From: Micractinium sp. NFX-FRZ
Taxonomy: Eukaryota > Chlorophyta > Trebouxiophyceae > Chlorellales > Chlorellaceae
DNA: 63,441 bases
NCBI GenBank assembly: GCA_029339195.1
Contig: JAPTJF010000376.1
Span: 1 to 63,441, forward strand
Direction of reading: 5' to 3'
A program made the translations under genes and the position numbers. Shown piece by piece: positions 10,802-25,800 of the stretch. Within the stretch, counting starts at the first letter, position 1, and each line of letters starts with the position of its first letter. A model generated the notes under the pieces. That model did not search any database. It was not told the DNA's origin and saw only the letters and a list, made by a program, of their open reading frames with translations.

Positions 10802-13800
10802 TCAGGCGCGGCTGCGCACCGGGGCCGCCCGCAGACCGCTGAGCCCGCCAGTCGCGGGCCCCAGCGCCGTTGAGATGTGTGCTGCCGCCGCTTCCTCGCC
10901 GGCCGCCTTGAGGGCCGCCGCTGCCAGCAGCAGCCACTCACGGCGCTCGCTGGCGTGGGCCTCGTAGGGAGGCGCGTTGACGGCGGTGCCAAGCAGGGTG
11001 TACCCGGCATCAAAGCGCAGGGCGGCTGCCTGGGCTGGCGCATCTTCGTCTGCCTGCGGACGCAACGTGGTTGAGCAGAGGGAGGAGGGGAGGAGGGGAG
11101 GAAGGGCTCGGGCGGGGATGCAAGCCAACAGGGGTGCACCCCCCCAATCTTAGCAGCAATGCATGCAACATGGGCAGGGCAGCGACACAGTGTGGCAGCA
11201 GAACCCCTCTGGACAGAAACCCTATATGAGCTTGCACACACCACCCGCCAAGCCAGGGGCCACGCAGGTGCATCCTTGTGACCCCGCCCAGGCACAGCCT
11301 GGTCCAGCCTCGCCCCAACGCCCACCCAGCCGCCCAGCCCCACAACAGCGCCCCTGCAGCATGAACTAGTGTCAGACCACACCAGCAGCTGTGCTACAGC
11401 TCTCTCCCCCTCCCCCTGAACCCCTTCACTGCCCAATCATCCTGCCGCCGCACCTGCACCGCCGCCTGCAGCTTGGCCTGCGCGGCGCACGCCTGCGCGC
11501 GGGTGCTGTTGCCGGCCTTGCGGTAGCACGTGGCTGCAGCCTCAAAGTTCTTGGTGCGCACCTGCCAGCAAGCAAGAGGGGGTAGGTACTGGATGTTCCC
11601 ATGTTCGGCACCCCACCCCACAGCAAATTGTGAGCGAAGAGGTACGTACTAGAGGTCCCCATGTGCGCATCCCATCCGCGCCCCACAGCAACATTTGAGT
11701 GGGGCAGTGGCGGCAAGCATGGCGAAGAAAGCACGCACCGCCAGCGCAGCATGCCCGGCGCACCATGGTCTGTGCGCGGCGCATCCAGTCGGCAGGTGTG
11801 CTCTTGGCGTTGGACAGACCCAGCTGGTGCAGGTCCTTGCCCTCCTGAGAGAAGAGGAAGGGTGGTGGAGAGGGAGTGAGAGGGAACATTATGCCTGCTT
11901 TTCTTCAAGGCAGGCAGGCCGGTGGGTGGGCGGCTTTGTCGTGGGGGTGAAAGAAGGTCAGGCGGGGAGAAGGGCGGGAAAGGCCCGTGGCGCAAGCCGG
12001 AATGTCGATTATCCGCAGCAGTAACACGGCGCAGCCGGGAGTAAGGACATGAAGCCAAGGACAGGCAGCAGAGGAATTTCGGTTGGCGTCCTACAGCCCA
12101 ATGCAGCCGCAGCGCCTCGCCCCCAACCAAACAACACGCACGCACAACTTGCTGCAGCAATAGGTAGCCGCAGCCCCTGCCATAGCACACGCGCACACGC
12201 ACCACTTTCTGCAGTGAGCCCATCACCACGCGCGCCAGGCCCAGGCGGGCCAGGTAGTAGTACCTGCTGGGTGGGGGGTGAGGAAACAGGTGAGGGGCGC
12301 CGCCCACACAGGAGCAGGAGTCCAGCTGGGGGCTGCTGCAACTGCATCTTACCTCTGGGGCCCGGCAGCGCGCCTGTTCCCAAGGCAGCAGCGGCGGCTG
12401 CCGAAATGTCTGTGTCCGACTGCCCCCAACTGACACGTGCATGGCTCATGCAGTGCTTCACACTAGCACTGTTCTCAGCCACTGCATGAGCTGCTTGCGG
12501 CGGCTGCCCTGCGCATGCGAGCGCCCCTCGCACGCACCAGGGCGCGCGGGCTGAAGGGTCTGAGTCCAGGAAGACGACTGCATTCTTGGCGCGTGTCACA
12601 GCTGCGACGTGGGGAGGAACGGGGCAGGGCGGGGCAGCAATGCGGATGCTTGGAGGGAGGCGGGAAGTCAGCAGCGCTCGCCTGTCCACACACACACTCA
12701 CGATCTGGACCCCCTGCCTACCCTGACACACCCCCCCTGGCCCAACTTTGTCCCCGTCGTAAACTGTGTCCATCCCCGCAACACGGCACCAACGTAGCCC
12801 CTGCCACACCACACCAATGTAGCTCCCTCCGCATCACACTCATGCAGCGGTGCTCCAGCTGTTCGCACAGCGCACACTGCACACTGCAGCATGCAGCACA
12901 CCCCGAACCATCACACAATACACAGAAGGACACGTTTAATGAACACACCGGTGTACACGTGCTTCAGATCCACACACAGCACAGTACAGCACGACAGTGT
13001 TCAGTGCACCACAGCGCACAGCATGCACAGCACAGGCACCCACCGGTGTACAGGTGCTTCAGCTCCTCGCACAGCAGCTTGTGCTGGGTCTCGTCAAACG
13101 GCTGCACAAACACACAGGAGGGAGGGGCTCACGCAGGAGGGGAGGGCAGAGGCAGAGTCAAGAGGGGATGGTGCAGCCACTGCAGCAGCATACGATGGGT
13201 TCGTCAAACGGCTGCAGCCCAGGAGGGTGCCAGCAGGCAGGGGGAGCAGCCGGAAACCAGGTTCCCAGCCCCCCCAGGTTACCTGCACCTATGCACCCCC
13301 TCCCCACCTCTGCCATATGTGTGCACGGGTCCCTCAACACCAAACCTCTTCCCTCCGCCCCAGTGAGCACGGTACCCACCAGAGGGTCCAGGCGTGCATT
13401 GGACATGCCCAGCGCAGCGGGTGTGACCTGCGCCAGCGGCTTGCCAAAGGGGCTCTCCTTCTTGCCCTGCTGCCGCTCCTCCAGCTCAGCAAGGTGCTGC
13501 AGAGGGGCAGGTGGTGCATCCGATGTTAACACATGGTGCAGAGGGGTGGGGGTTGGCACAGGGCAGCTCCTTTCTTGCAACTGCTGCCGCTCCGGCAGCT
13601 CAGCAGCAAGGTACTGCAGAGGGGATGGTAGTGCATCCGAGGTTAACACATGGTGCAGAGGGGCGGGGGTTGGCACAGGGCAGCTCCTTTCTTGCAACTG
13701 CTGCCGCTCCAGCAGCTCAGCAGCAAGGTACTGCACAGGGGAGGGTACCGCTTAAGGGATCATTTAAACGAGCAAACAGTGCAGAGAACCAGGGATTCAA

Positions 13801-16800
13801 CCCAAACAGCAGCGGTCACGTGGCATGTGCAGCAGGGTTCACCCCTCTACGTTAGCAGCAGGCTGCGCCCCACCTGCAGCAGGATGCGCCACTCCTCCTT
13901 GCAGGGGCTGTCGGCGAAGAAGTTGAGGATGAAGACGTCTGCGGGGGAGGGGGCGCAATAACGTGTGGTGAATCATTATGCAGTGGCCAGACTATCCGCT
14001 CCTCACCCTCCCCAGAACAGCCACTCCTGACCTCCCTCTCCATCACTGACTGATCACTGACTGGCCACCCCCAGCATCACTGCATCGTTGACTTTCCACC
14101 CACCCAACCCCCCGACCCACCGTTGAACTCCAGCCCCTTGGCCTGCGGCACCGTCATCACCACGGCGTCAATCTTGGCCAGGAAGGGGGGCACGGCGCTG
14201 GCCAGGGAGCGGCGCAGCACCACCTGGTTGGCGCCAAACTCGGTCTGAGGAAAACCAAAGGGGGTGGGGAGGCAGGCAGGTGAGGGGACGGAATGACAGC
14301 ACTACCATGGAGCGGCCCAGCACCACCTGGTTGGCACTCTGTCTACAAACGACAATCGAAAACATGTTGGTAGAAGACGGGCAGGGCGGGGGGGTCAGGG
14401 GATGCCAGGTGGGGGGTGGCGGCAAACCACGATTGGCAGCAGACTCGGTCTGATATCAAACAAGAGGGATGAGGGGAGGCAGGCGGATGGGGGCAGGCAG
14501 GTGTATGAGGGGTGGAGGAGCAGCGCCGGCCAGGGAGTAGCGCAGCCCTTTCCAACCCCGCTGTCTTCATTAACTCTCCTCCAACCGCGCACCTTCCAAG
14601 CATCGCTGGCGCCGCCGCCCGCAAGCAGCATGGCCACGTTGCCGGCGTTGGCCTCGGGCAGCAGCAGCGGCAGGTGGGGGGCCTGCAGGGGGTGGCGGCA
14701 GGCAGCGGGTGGCATGGCATGGCGGGGTGGGTGGGTGGCGGGGTTGCGGCGCCTGTCAATGCTCTGGAGGGGGGCAGGCACTGCAGGCGGCCGTGCTTGA
14801 TTTGCGCCTTTCAAACACTGTGCCGGTGCAGGAGCGGATGCACTCCCAGAGCAGATTTTGAAACAGATTTTGAAAAAGAAAGAAAAAACTCGCCTCCAGG
14901 AACGCCTGCTCCGGCTTGAGGTCGTCGATGTGGTCGGCAAAGAAGCGCTTGAGCAGCTGGACCACGGAGGCGGCCACATCCAGCACGCCAGAGTGCGTTC
15001 TGCACACAGCGCAGGGGGGAGGGCACATCCATGCTTGACCAGCAGGGGAGTGAGGGGCAAATGCTGTCGCAAGCAGCATGGGAAGGTGGGGCACTTTTGT
15101 TGCTTGAGCAGCAGGCAAAGCAGGTGCAAAGAAGCGCTCAACCAGCTGGGCAGCAGAGGCGGCTACCTCCCACACGCCCGAGTGCGCACTGCATAGTTGC
15201 CAGACTGGTTGTCAGGCAGACGCCAGGGCGCGTAGCCGCCGGAGGGCAGTGGCAACCGTTGACCTCGTTCTGCCTCAAACAACAGCACACCTTACATGCT
15301 ATCTGTGTTGCCCCCTACCGGTAGTTGGTCTCTAGAGGCACACACAAACACACAAACCCCACTGCACTCTCCCAAAGACAACCAGGGGCTGCTACAACAT
15401 CACACAAACACCTCTGCGTCCTTCCACACCTGTAGTTGGTCTCTAGAGGCACGATGGCGGGCATCTGCACCGCCCCCTCCGCCCACCCCTTGCGCTGGGA
15501 CGCCGCCTCGCGCTGCTCCTGGTAGAACAGCTGCTTGACGTCCGTGAACCTGCTTGGTGGCAAATCAAGAAGGAACTGAAACATTCTGATGCTACACGTA
15601 GTGATGTTCTGATGGATCAGCTACTTCAGGTCAGCGAAACCAGCGGGGGGCAGATAGGACCGAAGCAACAGTGGCGGTGCCAGAATAACAGTGGGCACAG
15701 TGGCAGGATAACGCTTTGCCATGCCAGGTGCAGGTGAGGACACGGGAGCTGCTGCCGCATCTGTTATAAGCCCCCACCTGAACCCGATGCCGCGGGCAAT
15801 GGTCTGGCAGGTGTCGCCGCACTGCAGCGGGAGTGGGCACAGGAGGGGCCAGGAACAGCCGCTGAGCACATGCACTCGCCAGTTGTACAAATGCCGGTGT
15901 CCATCAATCCCTGGGCAAGCAATCACATGCCGCCCCGGCTGCCTGCTCAACAGGCAAAACCTACCGGCTCAAACCCCAGCACTGCCTGCCCAGCCCTTAC
16001 CAGGAAGAGGCCATTGGGGTCGGACACAATGCGCAGCCCCAGCAGGAGCTCCGCCTGAGTGAAGTCCTGCTTGGCAGGGGGAGGTGAAGTTGGATCCTCT
16101 TTCAGGGGATGTGACAGCGGTAATGGCTATACTAGACTGGGGGCAGGGTGAAGGGGCAGCAGGATGAGCAGGGAATGCTGTGAGTGGGCGATGGGCGGTA
16201 GCACAGTGCACACAGCAAGGGCAGCAGCTTCGCCTGGATTCACTCCTGCATGACACACTGGGCGGCGATGCACTGACCCCCGAACCCGCCCAGTACACTG
16301 TACTGCCTACTGTACTTCATCTCACCTGCACTTCGTCGCAGTACAGCTCGTCGATGCGCTCGCCCTGGAACCCGCCCTGCCGCAGCTGCCTGCAACACAA
16401 GAAGCAAGAACAGGACGTGGAAGCAGGTGGTCGGGCAGACTGGGCGCATGAGCGGCAGCGGGGGCAACGCAACGCCAGGGACGAGGCAATTGGTGCTGTG
16501 GGGAGGGCAGACGCCCTGAAAAGTATGGCACACGTTTCATCGCCGGGCTGACCAGCTGAACTGATGGTGGTTGTGCATCTCCACACTCCCTGCCGCCGAG
16601 CTGCCCCTGCTGATTCAATAATGTCTGTGCACCTCCAGTGCGCTGCCTGCGTGCCCACCCCTGGCCACCGCCCCACCTGTGCATGTGTGCCACCACGTCT
16701 GCCGCATCGTATAAGAAGTGGCTCACGTGGCCCTCCGTCAGCGCATTCTTCTTCATCTGCAAGAGGGGCAGCAGTCAGACGACAGTTGGAAGCTATGTTT

Positions 16801-19800
16801 TTGCTAGGCTGCGCCAAGCCAGGAGAGGCGTCAAGATGAGGCATGCACCCACTCACCGCCTCGTAGGCTCCAAAGATTTGGTAGATCAGGCGCCGACTCT
16901 CCTGCCCAAAGTTGGGGGCCTGGCGGAGCAGCGTGGGGCAGGGAGGGGCAGGAGAGGCAGCTGGTGGGTCTCGACAATGGCTGGGTCGCAGCAGGAGAGA
17001 GGACCGATATCAAACGGCAGCAGGGGGCGCACGGAGCCAGAGGCATGCAGGAGGGCGGTGCCAGAGCTGGGCCACTTGAGGCAGCAGGCGGCAGCGCCCT
17101 GGGGCATCAACAGCTGTGGACAAGCGGTGCCCCCCGCCCACCTGCTTGCGCCCCACATCTCCCAAGTACTCCTCCTCGCTCAGCCTGCAGGCGTTGCACA
17201 CACAACAGTTGCATAGAGCTCAAGCGTACTATGAATGCACACATGTCAGCGTCGCCAGTCAGTCTGGCAAGGGAGCATGCCAGCGCTTGCTTGCCGCTGC
17301 GAGCAGCAGCTGCAGGCCATCACTGCCAGGCCGCCTTTCGCAACATTCTTCACATCACAGCGGGAGCGCTCGCACACCTGCCGCCCCCCTCCACCGCCTG
17401 TTTGGTGCCCTTGATGTATGACACAATCTCCTGCAGGCGGGGTGGGCACACAGGTAACACAGCAGTGAGCTGTAGCCCACCTGCCAGGCCGGCCCCGCGG
17501 CGACTTGCCCCCACCTGGCGCCCAGCTGCCCCAGTGCAGCACATCCTCCACATGTCCCTCCAGCCCGCCCCAGTGCAGCACAGCCTCCACATGTCCCTCC
17601 AGCCCGCCCCTGCAGTGCCCGATGCCTACATACGCCAACAGCGCGGGAGAGGGCACACCCCAGTCCCACCTGCCAGGCCAGGCCTGCAGTGAAATCCACC
17701 TTGCGCCGCTCCTCGGGTGCCAGCGTGTTGAGCAGGCGGCGGAACATGGAGCTCTGCACACAGGGGGGAGCACAGAGACCAGAGACAGGTGACCCTCATG
17801 CGCGGCCCCTCCTCCCACCTGCTCACCCCACAGCGGACTGTTTCTCTTCGGCATCCCCCGACTGCGCTGTAACTAGCCCACCTCTGTGCTCCCTCCCCCA
17901 CAGGCTCAGCACGCCACACCTGGAAATATGAAAAGGTGACCCTGATGCGTGCCCCTTCCTCCGCCGCCACCATCCCCGAGTCGCCCGCGCCGGCTGCCGC
18001 ATCCCCGGCTGCGGCTGCGGCCGCCCCCTGCAGGTCCACCAGCAGCGACATCCCCTCCTCGTCATCCTTCTCCTCTGCAGGGGTGACGGCAACATACTTA
18101 CCCGTCAGATTGTCGCCACCTGCTTGAACCCACTACCCTCGCTTGTCTCACGAGTCCAACTGGCTCCGTGGACGTTAGATGTAATGTACTTACTTACTTT
18201 ACATTCAGGAACCAGGGAGGGCTGCCAGGAACACCTGTCCAACCGAGTGGTAGGGAAAGCTGCGGGTTCCCGAAACCAAATTCCAACAAGCGCAAATGCC
18301 TCATGTGCGCAGCATTGTCGAGCGCAACAGCAGGTGCAGGCACCCACCTGACTCGTAAAAGAAGCTGCCGTTGGCACGCCGCTTGAAGAAGGGCACACGC
18401 AGCGTGCCTGCACAGGAGCGGGGAGGAGGGGCTCTAAGGGCAGTTGGGCACAGGAAAAACACGGCTTGCCAGGCAGGCGCAGGCGGCGTTGATGAAGCAG
18501 GGCAGGGCCGGCCTGGCATGCTGCAGGCCAGGACTGGCAGTTGTGGGACCATGGCGCTGCAGCGCAGCACATCAAACATGGACCAGCAATCAAGACCATG
18601 CAACTCGCCAGACAGGAGCAGGCGCTCGATCCCAGGACCCACGCACCGTCCAGCATGTGCAGGTACTGCTTCCCAGACAGGAAGAGCGGCCACGCCTCCT
18701 CAGGCAGGCCCCGGAACGAGTGGCAGGGCCGGGCGGCGGCGGCGGCATAGGCGGCCGCTCGGTCGGGGGTGACAGCTGGCAGGCCGTTGCGCAGGCGGGC
18801 AAAGGCCTTGGCCACCTGGAGGCAGGGAGATTGAGGGCAGGGCAGGGCGAAGTGTCATCTAGGGGCGCTGAGTGTGTCTTGTGAGAATTGTAAGAGAAGC
18901 AGTTGATGGGGCACCCGCATCTCTTGGAGATGACGCTCTTGGCGCCACCTCCGCCTCAATGAGAGCTACTACCCGTCCGTTCTCCCCTCCCCGCAGCCGC
19001 ACTCGCCTGCTCCTTGAGCGTCGCCGACACGGTGACAAACACCTGGTGCAGCGGCTCCCCGCTCTCAAAGGCGCGGCGCCAGCGGTCAAACATTCGGAAG
19101 ACGGCGCACGTGGTCTTGCCTGCACCCGGGGTGCGGTTGGGGGAAGGGGTTGAGAAGCTGAGGGCTTGAGGGGGCCAGAGCAGCAGGTTTTGCAGGATTG
19201 CAATGTCCAGAGCGATGTCCAGGAAGGGAGGGGCGCATGCCGCTCAGAGGAAGGCGGAAGCTGATGCGGCGGCTGTCACAGCCTGCCAGGCCGCACACCA
19301 GCTGCCCCCGGCGCCCGCCCCCGGCGCACCCGTGCCGCTCCTGCCCAGCAGGATGAGCGACTGGGGTGGGTGGGGCACGCGCTCAATGATCTCCTGCGGG
19401 GGGTGAGGTGGGGCGTGGGTGGAGCACATTTGTGGGGCGCGGGCAGGGTGCAGGTGCGAGGCCAGGAGCGGCACTGTGTGGGCAATGAAGGATGGGCGAC
19501 AGCGCGTGGGTTGGCCATGCCCGCTTGGCAGCCACCCCCGTTTGTTCATGTCGCCCACCTCAAGAGCCGCCCTCCCCCGACCCCTGCACTGCCCTCCCGA
19601 GCCCTGTGCTGTCCTCCCCGGACCCCTGTACTGCCCGCCCCAGACCCCCTGTACTGCCCCCCCCCCCCCCATCTCACCGCCTCCTCTGGGCTCAGCCTGA
19701 ACTTGAAGTCCACCTCAGCCCGCCCCTCGTTGGTCATCACTGACGGCAGGCAGGGAGGGAGGTGGGGGGAGGGAAGAGAGGCAAGGTTGAGCAAAGCAGG

Positions 19801-22800
19801 GTGGGGTGGGATGGGTGCAGGGAGCAGCTGCCAGTCGGATCCAAGGGGGTGGGTGGGTGGGGGTCGAGGGCGGTTTTGCGCAGGTGTGCACCCTGTGGCG
19901 CAGGGTGGCGGTGCAGCGCAGCGCAGCGTGCATGGCCCTGGCTGCACCCCCCTGCCACCTGCATGCCGTCGTCCACGACGGGGCGGGCGGGCCGTAGTCA
20001 AGCACTGAAGCCACCCCGTAACCATTCCCCGACATCTGCTGCCGGCGCTGCACCCCGCAGACAGTCCTTCCGTGTCTCCACCCCCACATGCAGCCCCCCA
20101 ACCCCACCCACCCACCCTACCTCCACCCCTCTACTGCCTCCCCCCCCCCCGCCCCAACCTACCCACCCGTGAGCAGCATGCCGTCCTCAAGAGGGTGGAA
20201 CTTGAGCACTGTGTAGGAGTCGGCCTCGGTGCTGGCGGGTGGGAAGTGGCGGCGGATGCGCTTGCCCTCCGTGCCCGCACTAGCCGCCGCCGACATGGCC
20301 GCCGCAGCAGCCGCCTCTGTTGCCGCTGCTCGGCTGACCACCTGGCAGCGATAGTCCTGCGGCATGCGAGCTGAGCTGGCGGCTGCTGCCATGCTGGCAC
20401 CTGCTGAGCTGGTGCTGGCACGGCGGGGCGGCTCTGGCTCGAGCAGCATCTGGTGCCGGGCGGACTGCCCCTTGCGGTAGCTGGCAACCAGCGTGTCGAG
20501 CGCTTCAGTCACTCGGCTCTCATCCAGAGACACAAGCTGATGGGGCAGCGGTGGGGAGGGAGTGACGAGAGTGTTGAGTAGCTTGGAAGGTCCGTGTAAG
20601 TGTATGCCAGGTGGTAGGGCAGAGTGTAGGCCAGCCACAAGACAGCAACCGCGGAAAGCAGCCAGAACACACACAACCACGACACCCCAAGGAGCCACAT
20701 TAAAAGCAGGGAAGGGCCTTACCCAGATGCGGATGATGTCGTGGTACTGCAGGTGGCGGTCGCCGGTTGGGGAGGCAGCTGCCGGGATGCTGCGCCGCAC
20801 ATCCACCTCGGGGGCCACCTCAAACACCACGCTGGCTGAGCGGGGCAGGCGCACCAGGAAGACCTGAGAGGGAGGCGGCGGAGGAGGTGGACAGTGTCGG
20901 GGGAACGGAGGGTTGGTGGGGTTGGCTGAGGTGTCTGGCATGTCTGCCCTTTTTGCCCCTAGCTGAGCCCAGCTGTGCCGCCCAAAGGGCGTGGGTTCTT
21001 GGGAGCACGGTACATGCTAAGCTTCAACCTGATTAATTTTTGCGTTGTAAGCGCCTGCACTGCCACCCCTCACCTCTACGTCGCCAAAATCGCTGCCGCC
21101 ATCCTCGCTGCCCTTGCTGACGCGCCTGCAGAGGAGGATGGGTTGAATGTGCAGGAGGTGCATCGAGTGGGGCTGTGATAGGGTAGGCTTCACCTAGCAT
21201 CTATTGGCTGTAATAAACACCAATCACACCGTGGTGACCAGTTGCTGGCTGCCACCCCTTCATTCACTGCTGCCGCCCATGACCGTCCATACCTGAAGAG
21301 CGAGGAATCCGACTCAAACTCGCCCGCAGCGATGCGCAGCAGCAGCGCCAGCACCGTGCGCCTGCAGGCGGGCAGGGTGGAGGCAGAGGCAGAGGTGTGT
21401 GCTGCATGCAATAGGCACACACACACAGGCGGGGCCTGGGCGCATGACTGCATGACTTTCTCCACATTGCAATCGTGCACCAGCCCTTGACTGCCATGTG
21501 CACCACCCTGGCAAGCCACAGCCAGCGCAAATGCATACCACCTCACCGACGCCCCGCCCCGCCTGCTCCCGCTCTCACCTGTGCCGCTGCTCCATGCCCA
21601 TCCACTCGGCCCACGCGTCCTTGTGTATGTCCATCTCCCAGGGCAGCTCGCTGCAGCAGGCAAGCCAACAAGGGGGCAGGGAAAGGCGACTGTACGAGAG
21701 GCATTGGCAATGGGGCTCAGGTGGGGCCTGGGACAAGGGAGCGCACACTGGGGGCCCAATATTTTGCAAACCAAGGCAGGGATGCCAACGCAGTCACGTC
21801 AGCAGCCGGACGCTCACGCAGCCATGCGAGCACACCGGCAGGCAGAGAGCACGGGAGCACCAAAAGCAAGAAGCAGGCATCCCCTGAGCAGCGGCTCCCC
21901 AGTGTTGCAACACGAAGCAGCACGCGAGGCAGCAGGCGCAGCAGGCGGCAGGCAAGACAACAGCAGGCAAAAGCAGGCAAGACAACAGCAGGCGCGCCCA
22001 CCTGAGTGAGCTGACGGGGGCGGCGCCCTCCGGCGTTGCCTGCGCCAGAACCTGTGCCACTGCTGCCGCCGGGTCCGCCCGCGCCGCCGCCGCCGCCGCC
22101 TCCAGGCTCTCGGGCCACACCGGCATGCGCACCACAGCGGGCTCCTCATCTGCCAGGTCAGCCCAGGTCCGCCTCCTGGGGCGCTGCCGGTAGATTGCGG
22201 CCGCATCGGGGGTGGCGGGCGCCAGGGGGCCGGAGACAGATGGGTCCGCCACCGAGCGGCTGCCCACTGGAAGCGTGCTGCCGTTGTCGCCGGGGCCGGC
22301 AGAGGGCCCCAGCCGCTCCTGCTGCTTGATGGTCTGCATGACACGAGCGGCACATGTTTGATGACATGCACTAAAGGCAGCAGGCGTCCCCCCACTTGGA
22401 TTCCAACAGAGATGACAACCAAGATCATCTCATAAGGAGGTCAGCAGTCACTGTGGGCTGGTGCTGTTGCGAGGTGTCAAGCTGTTAGGAACAATCGTGC
22501 CTCACCTGCACGGTCGGCGCCAGCTTGGATGACAGCATGGCGTCAACCCGCCGCCTCTTCACCTCCGCCTCCTCATCGGGGCGGCCCAGCAGGGTCAGGT
22601 CCCTCTTGGCCTGCACACACACAGGTTGATGCTCAATGATGCGTTTAAAGATGCCGCTCTCCTGGCCGAGTGGGTTTCATGGCTGAGCAGGCGGCAAAAC
22701 AAAGTATCTGGGGTACTCCGGCACAGCTGAAGGGCAGGCGTGGTAGGACATGAGGTGCGCAGCGGTGTGAGGGTAAGCAGGTGCAAGGGGTATTCCCACG

Positions 22801-25800
22801 AAGGCAGGGAACGCGCCCTCCTTCCCCGTCGTCTGCCTCTGCCCCGTCACCCGCCCGCTTCCTTCTTCTGCCAGGGAACCCCGCCCACATTCCAGCAGAG
22901 CCCAATACAGCCCCTCTCACCCGCTCCCAGCGCTCCGCCTCCTCTGCCAGCTTGGCGGCGTCCAGCTGGCGCCTCGTCAGCTCCTCCAGCTGACCGTCGA
23001 CCGCGCTGCCCGCAGGGGCGCGGTCGCGTGGCAGGAAGAACTCGGCGTTCCGCTTGGTCACCAGCTGCACAGAGCAAAAGTTGAAGCGGTGAAGGGCAAG
23101 GTTACGTTGCGAGGCAGGGAACACTCAATGTTTAGTTTCTGTCACCAGGTTGCACAAGGAGCGCCGGACCAATGGCAGGGACACAAAGTGAGCTTACTGG
23201 CAAGCGGCTGTGCAGCGCGGCTTCTGATTGCGGAAGCCACAAGGCAGGGCGGCGCGCTGCTCGGCTGACATGGCATGCCACTGCCAGCAGCATGCGCGCC
23301 TGTTGAGGCGGGCGCGTGCAGCTGAATCACACACCCAGCCCATTTGGGGGCCGAGGGAGGGGCCACGACCCAGCAGACAGGCATCCAAACACCACACGCA
23401 TGCACGCAGCGCACCTGCGGAGCCAGGGCATACAGGCGCTCCACCGCGGCCTTGTACACCACCCCCGCCTGCAGGCAGTGAGGGTCAAGCAGGAGGCAGG
23501 GCGTAATGCGCTTGAGCGGTTGTTTATGTACCTGATCAGCCTCCTTGGACATGCATCTCGGTGTGCCGCTCCCACCCAGTCCCAGCCCCAAAGGCCCCCA
23601 CGCACCCGCTCCTTCTGCCCCGCCACCGCGTGCAGCACGTTGTTGCCCTCCCCATCCGTGGCCTCCACGTCGGCACCCCGGGACAGCAGCAGCTCCAGGC
23701 AGGGCAGCTCGTTCTCCTCGGCGGCCTGCAGATAAACAATAATGGGAGAGACAGAAACGTGAGCCAGAACAAGTCCTCTCGTCCTGGCATAGGGGTGTGC
23801 GGCCCCTCTTCTTGTTAGGCGCCAAGCCTTACGGGGGGTGTGTGAAAGCGAGAGAGAGGAGAGGATCCACTGGCAGCAGAGCCATCACTGCACATTGACG
23901 TGCTGGCAGGCAGGGTGGCACACCGGGGCGCTTCCTCAAACCACCTCTGCCTTTCGATCCCCCAAGCCCACACACCCGGTGAAGCAGCGGTGTCTGCCTC
24001 TCTGGCTCCCGCTCGTGCACGCTGGCGCCCGCATCCAGCAGCCGCTGCATCAGCTCCAGCATTGTGCCCCTCTGCCGGTCCACCAACCGGTGCAGGTAGA
24101 GGCCTGCACCAGAAAGCAACAAAACAAGATGGCAGCCAGCGTGTGTTTGGTGCAAACAGTCATCAGCAAAGGAACATCCCCTTCCATCGGCCCACCAGGT
24201 AGAGGCCTGCGCCAGGTGGCACACAAAGGGATGTGCAGGGGCAGATGCAGCGGCAGACGGATGGGCTGCTTGGCCACAGCGGGCAGGGCAGGCCACCTGC
24301 CGCCCACGTCAATCACAACAACACATCCCCCCAGACAATTCGCAGGCTTGCCTGCCCACCCGTCTGCCAGCACAGCATGCAACACACACAACCTAGCACC
24401 CACGGCAGGCGCAGCAGGCTCACCCTCGGCGGTGAACCCCGGCTGCTCTAACAGCAGTTCCAGCAGTGGCTGGTTCCTGTCGTTCACTGCCGCCTGCCCC
24501 AGCTGCTGCCGCTGCCCCGCATCTCCCAGCAGCGGATCCAGGGTGTGGGTGCGCTGAGCCAGCAGCCATGCTCTCAAGTGCTGCGCCGCGTTGCCGCGCT
24601 GCGCCGAGTGCAGCGCCTTGGCCGTGTCCTGCAGCTGCCAGTGCTGCAGGAAAGCCGCCTCCAGCTGGCGCACCTCGTTGGCAGCAGCGGCAGAGGAGGG
24701 CGCCCCTGACGTGGGTGCCTCTTCAGCTCCCGCCTCATCAGCATCCACCCCTTCCGCCTCGTCAGCGCCAGGAGGCGCCGCGCCTGGCTGCTGAGCTGGC
24801 GCCGGCATCTTGTGCAGCAGGCGCAGCAGTGGCGACTTGCTGTCGCTCTGAGAGGTGGGGCGCGCGCCCTGCAGAGCGCGGGTCCGGCACAGAATGCCAG
24901 GGAACGGTGCGCGTGAATGAGGCACGAAAATCACTCTGCGGGCATCAGCCGGCACCGGCAACAGCAGGCGGTTTTTGGACACTGAAAATCAGCTGCTCCA
25001 CTGCTGCTGTGGACATGCGCCACGTTCCTGGCCGCCCAAGCTCCCTGCTCACCATGCCCAGCAGCAGCTGTGCTAGCGAGATGTCCAGGCGAGCCACCGC
25101 CAGGTGCAGCAGGGAGTTGCCCTGCAGGCGGGGTAGAGCAGGCAAAGCAGGCAGGCAGGCAGGCAGGCAGGCAGCTCAGACCAGTGTCTCAGCACATCCC
25201 CATACTTGCGGCAGGCTTCACCAGGTGTCTGCACCGCTCTGCTCAGGGCAGGCCGCCAGGTGTCGCACACCCTTGCCCAGGCAACTCCTGCTCCTGCGCC
25301 CTCCCTGGTGCATTGCGCCCGCAAGCCGCCGCCCCTCACCCCCAGCACATACACAGGGCCACGCACCTGCTGGTCCACAAGCAGGTTGAGCACCGAGGGG
25401 CGGCGGTCAGGGGCCACGTATCCCAGCATCTGCTCCAGCATGGGCCGCTGCTCCCTGCAGGCAAAACAAGAGGACGGGCATTGCAGCCCAAGCACGTAGG
25501 TTTAAAGTGTGTGTTGCAATCTTCAGGTCACACATGTCATGCACCGCTGGCCCCTGCTCTACACAGAAAGGCAGACAGGGCGGACGAGCGGGCGGGTGGG
25601 CAGGCGGACACGCGTGGTTGAACCGGTCCGTGCTGTTGCTCTACGCCTATCCAGGCGCAACCAGAGCTTTGAGAAAGATGCGCACACCACACAGTTCACC
25701 CCACATGCACCCCGCTGCCCACGTGAGCCCGCCCCCCCGCTTACTCGCTGCGTGCCGCCAGGTGCAGGGCCGAGGTGGCCTTGCCGCCCTCCCGCGTGCG

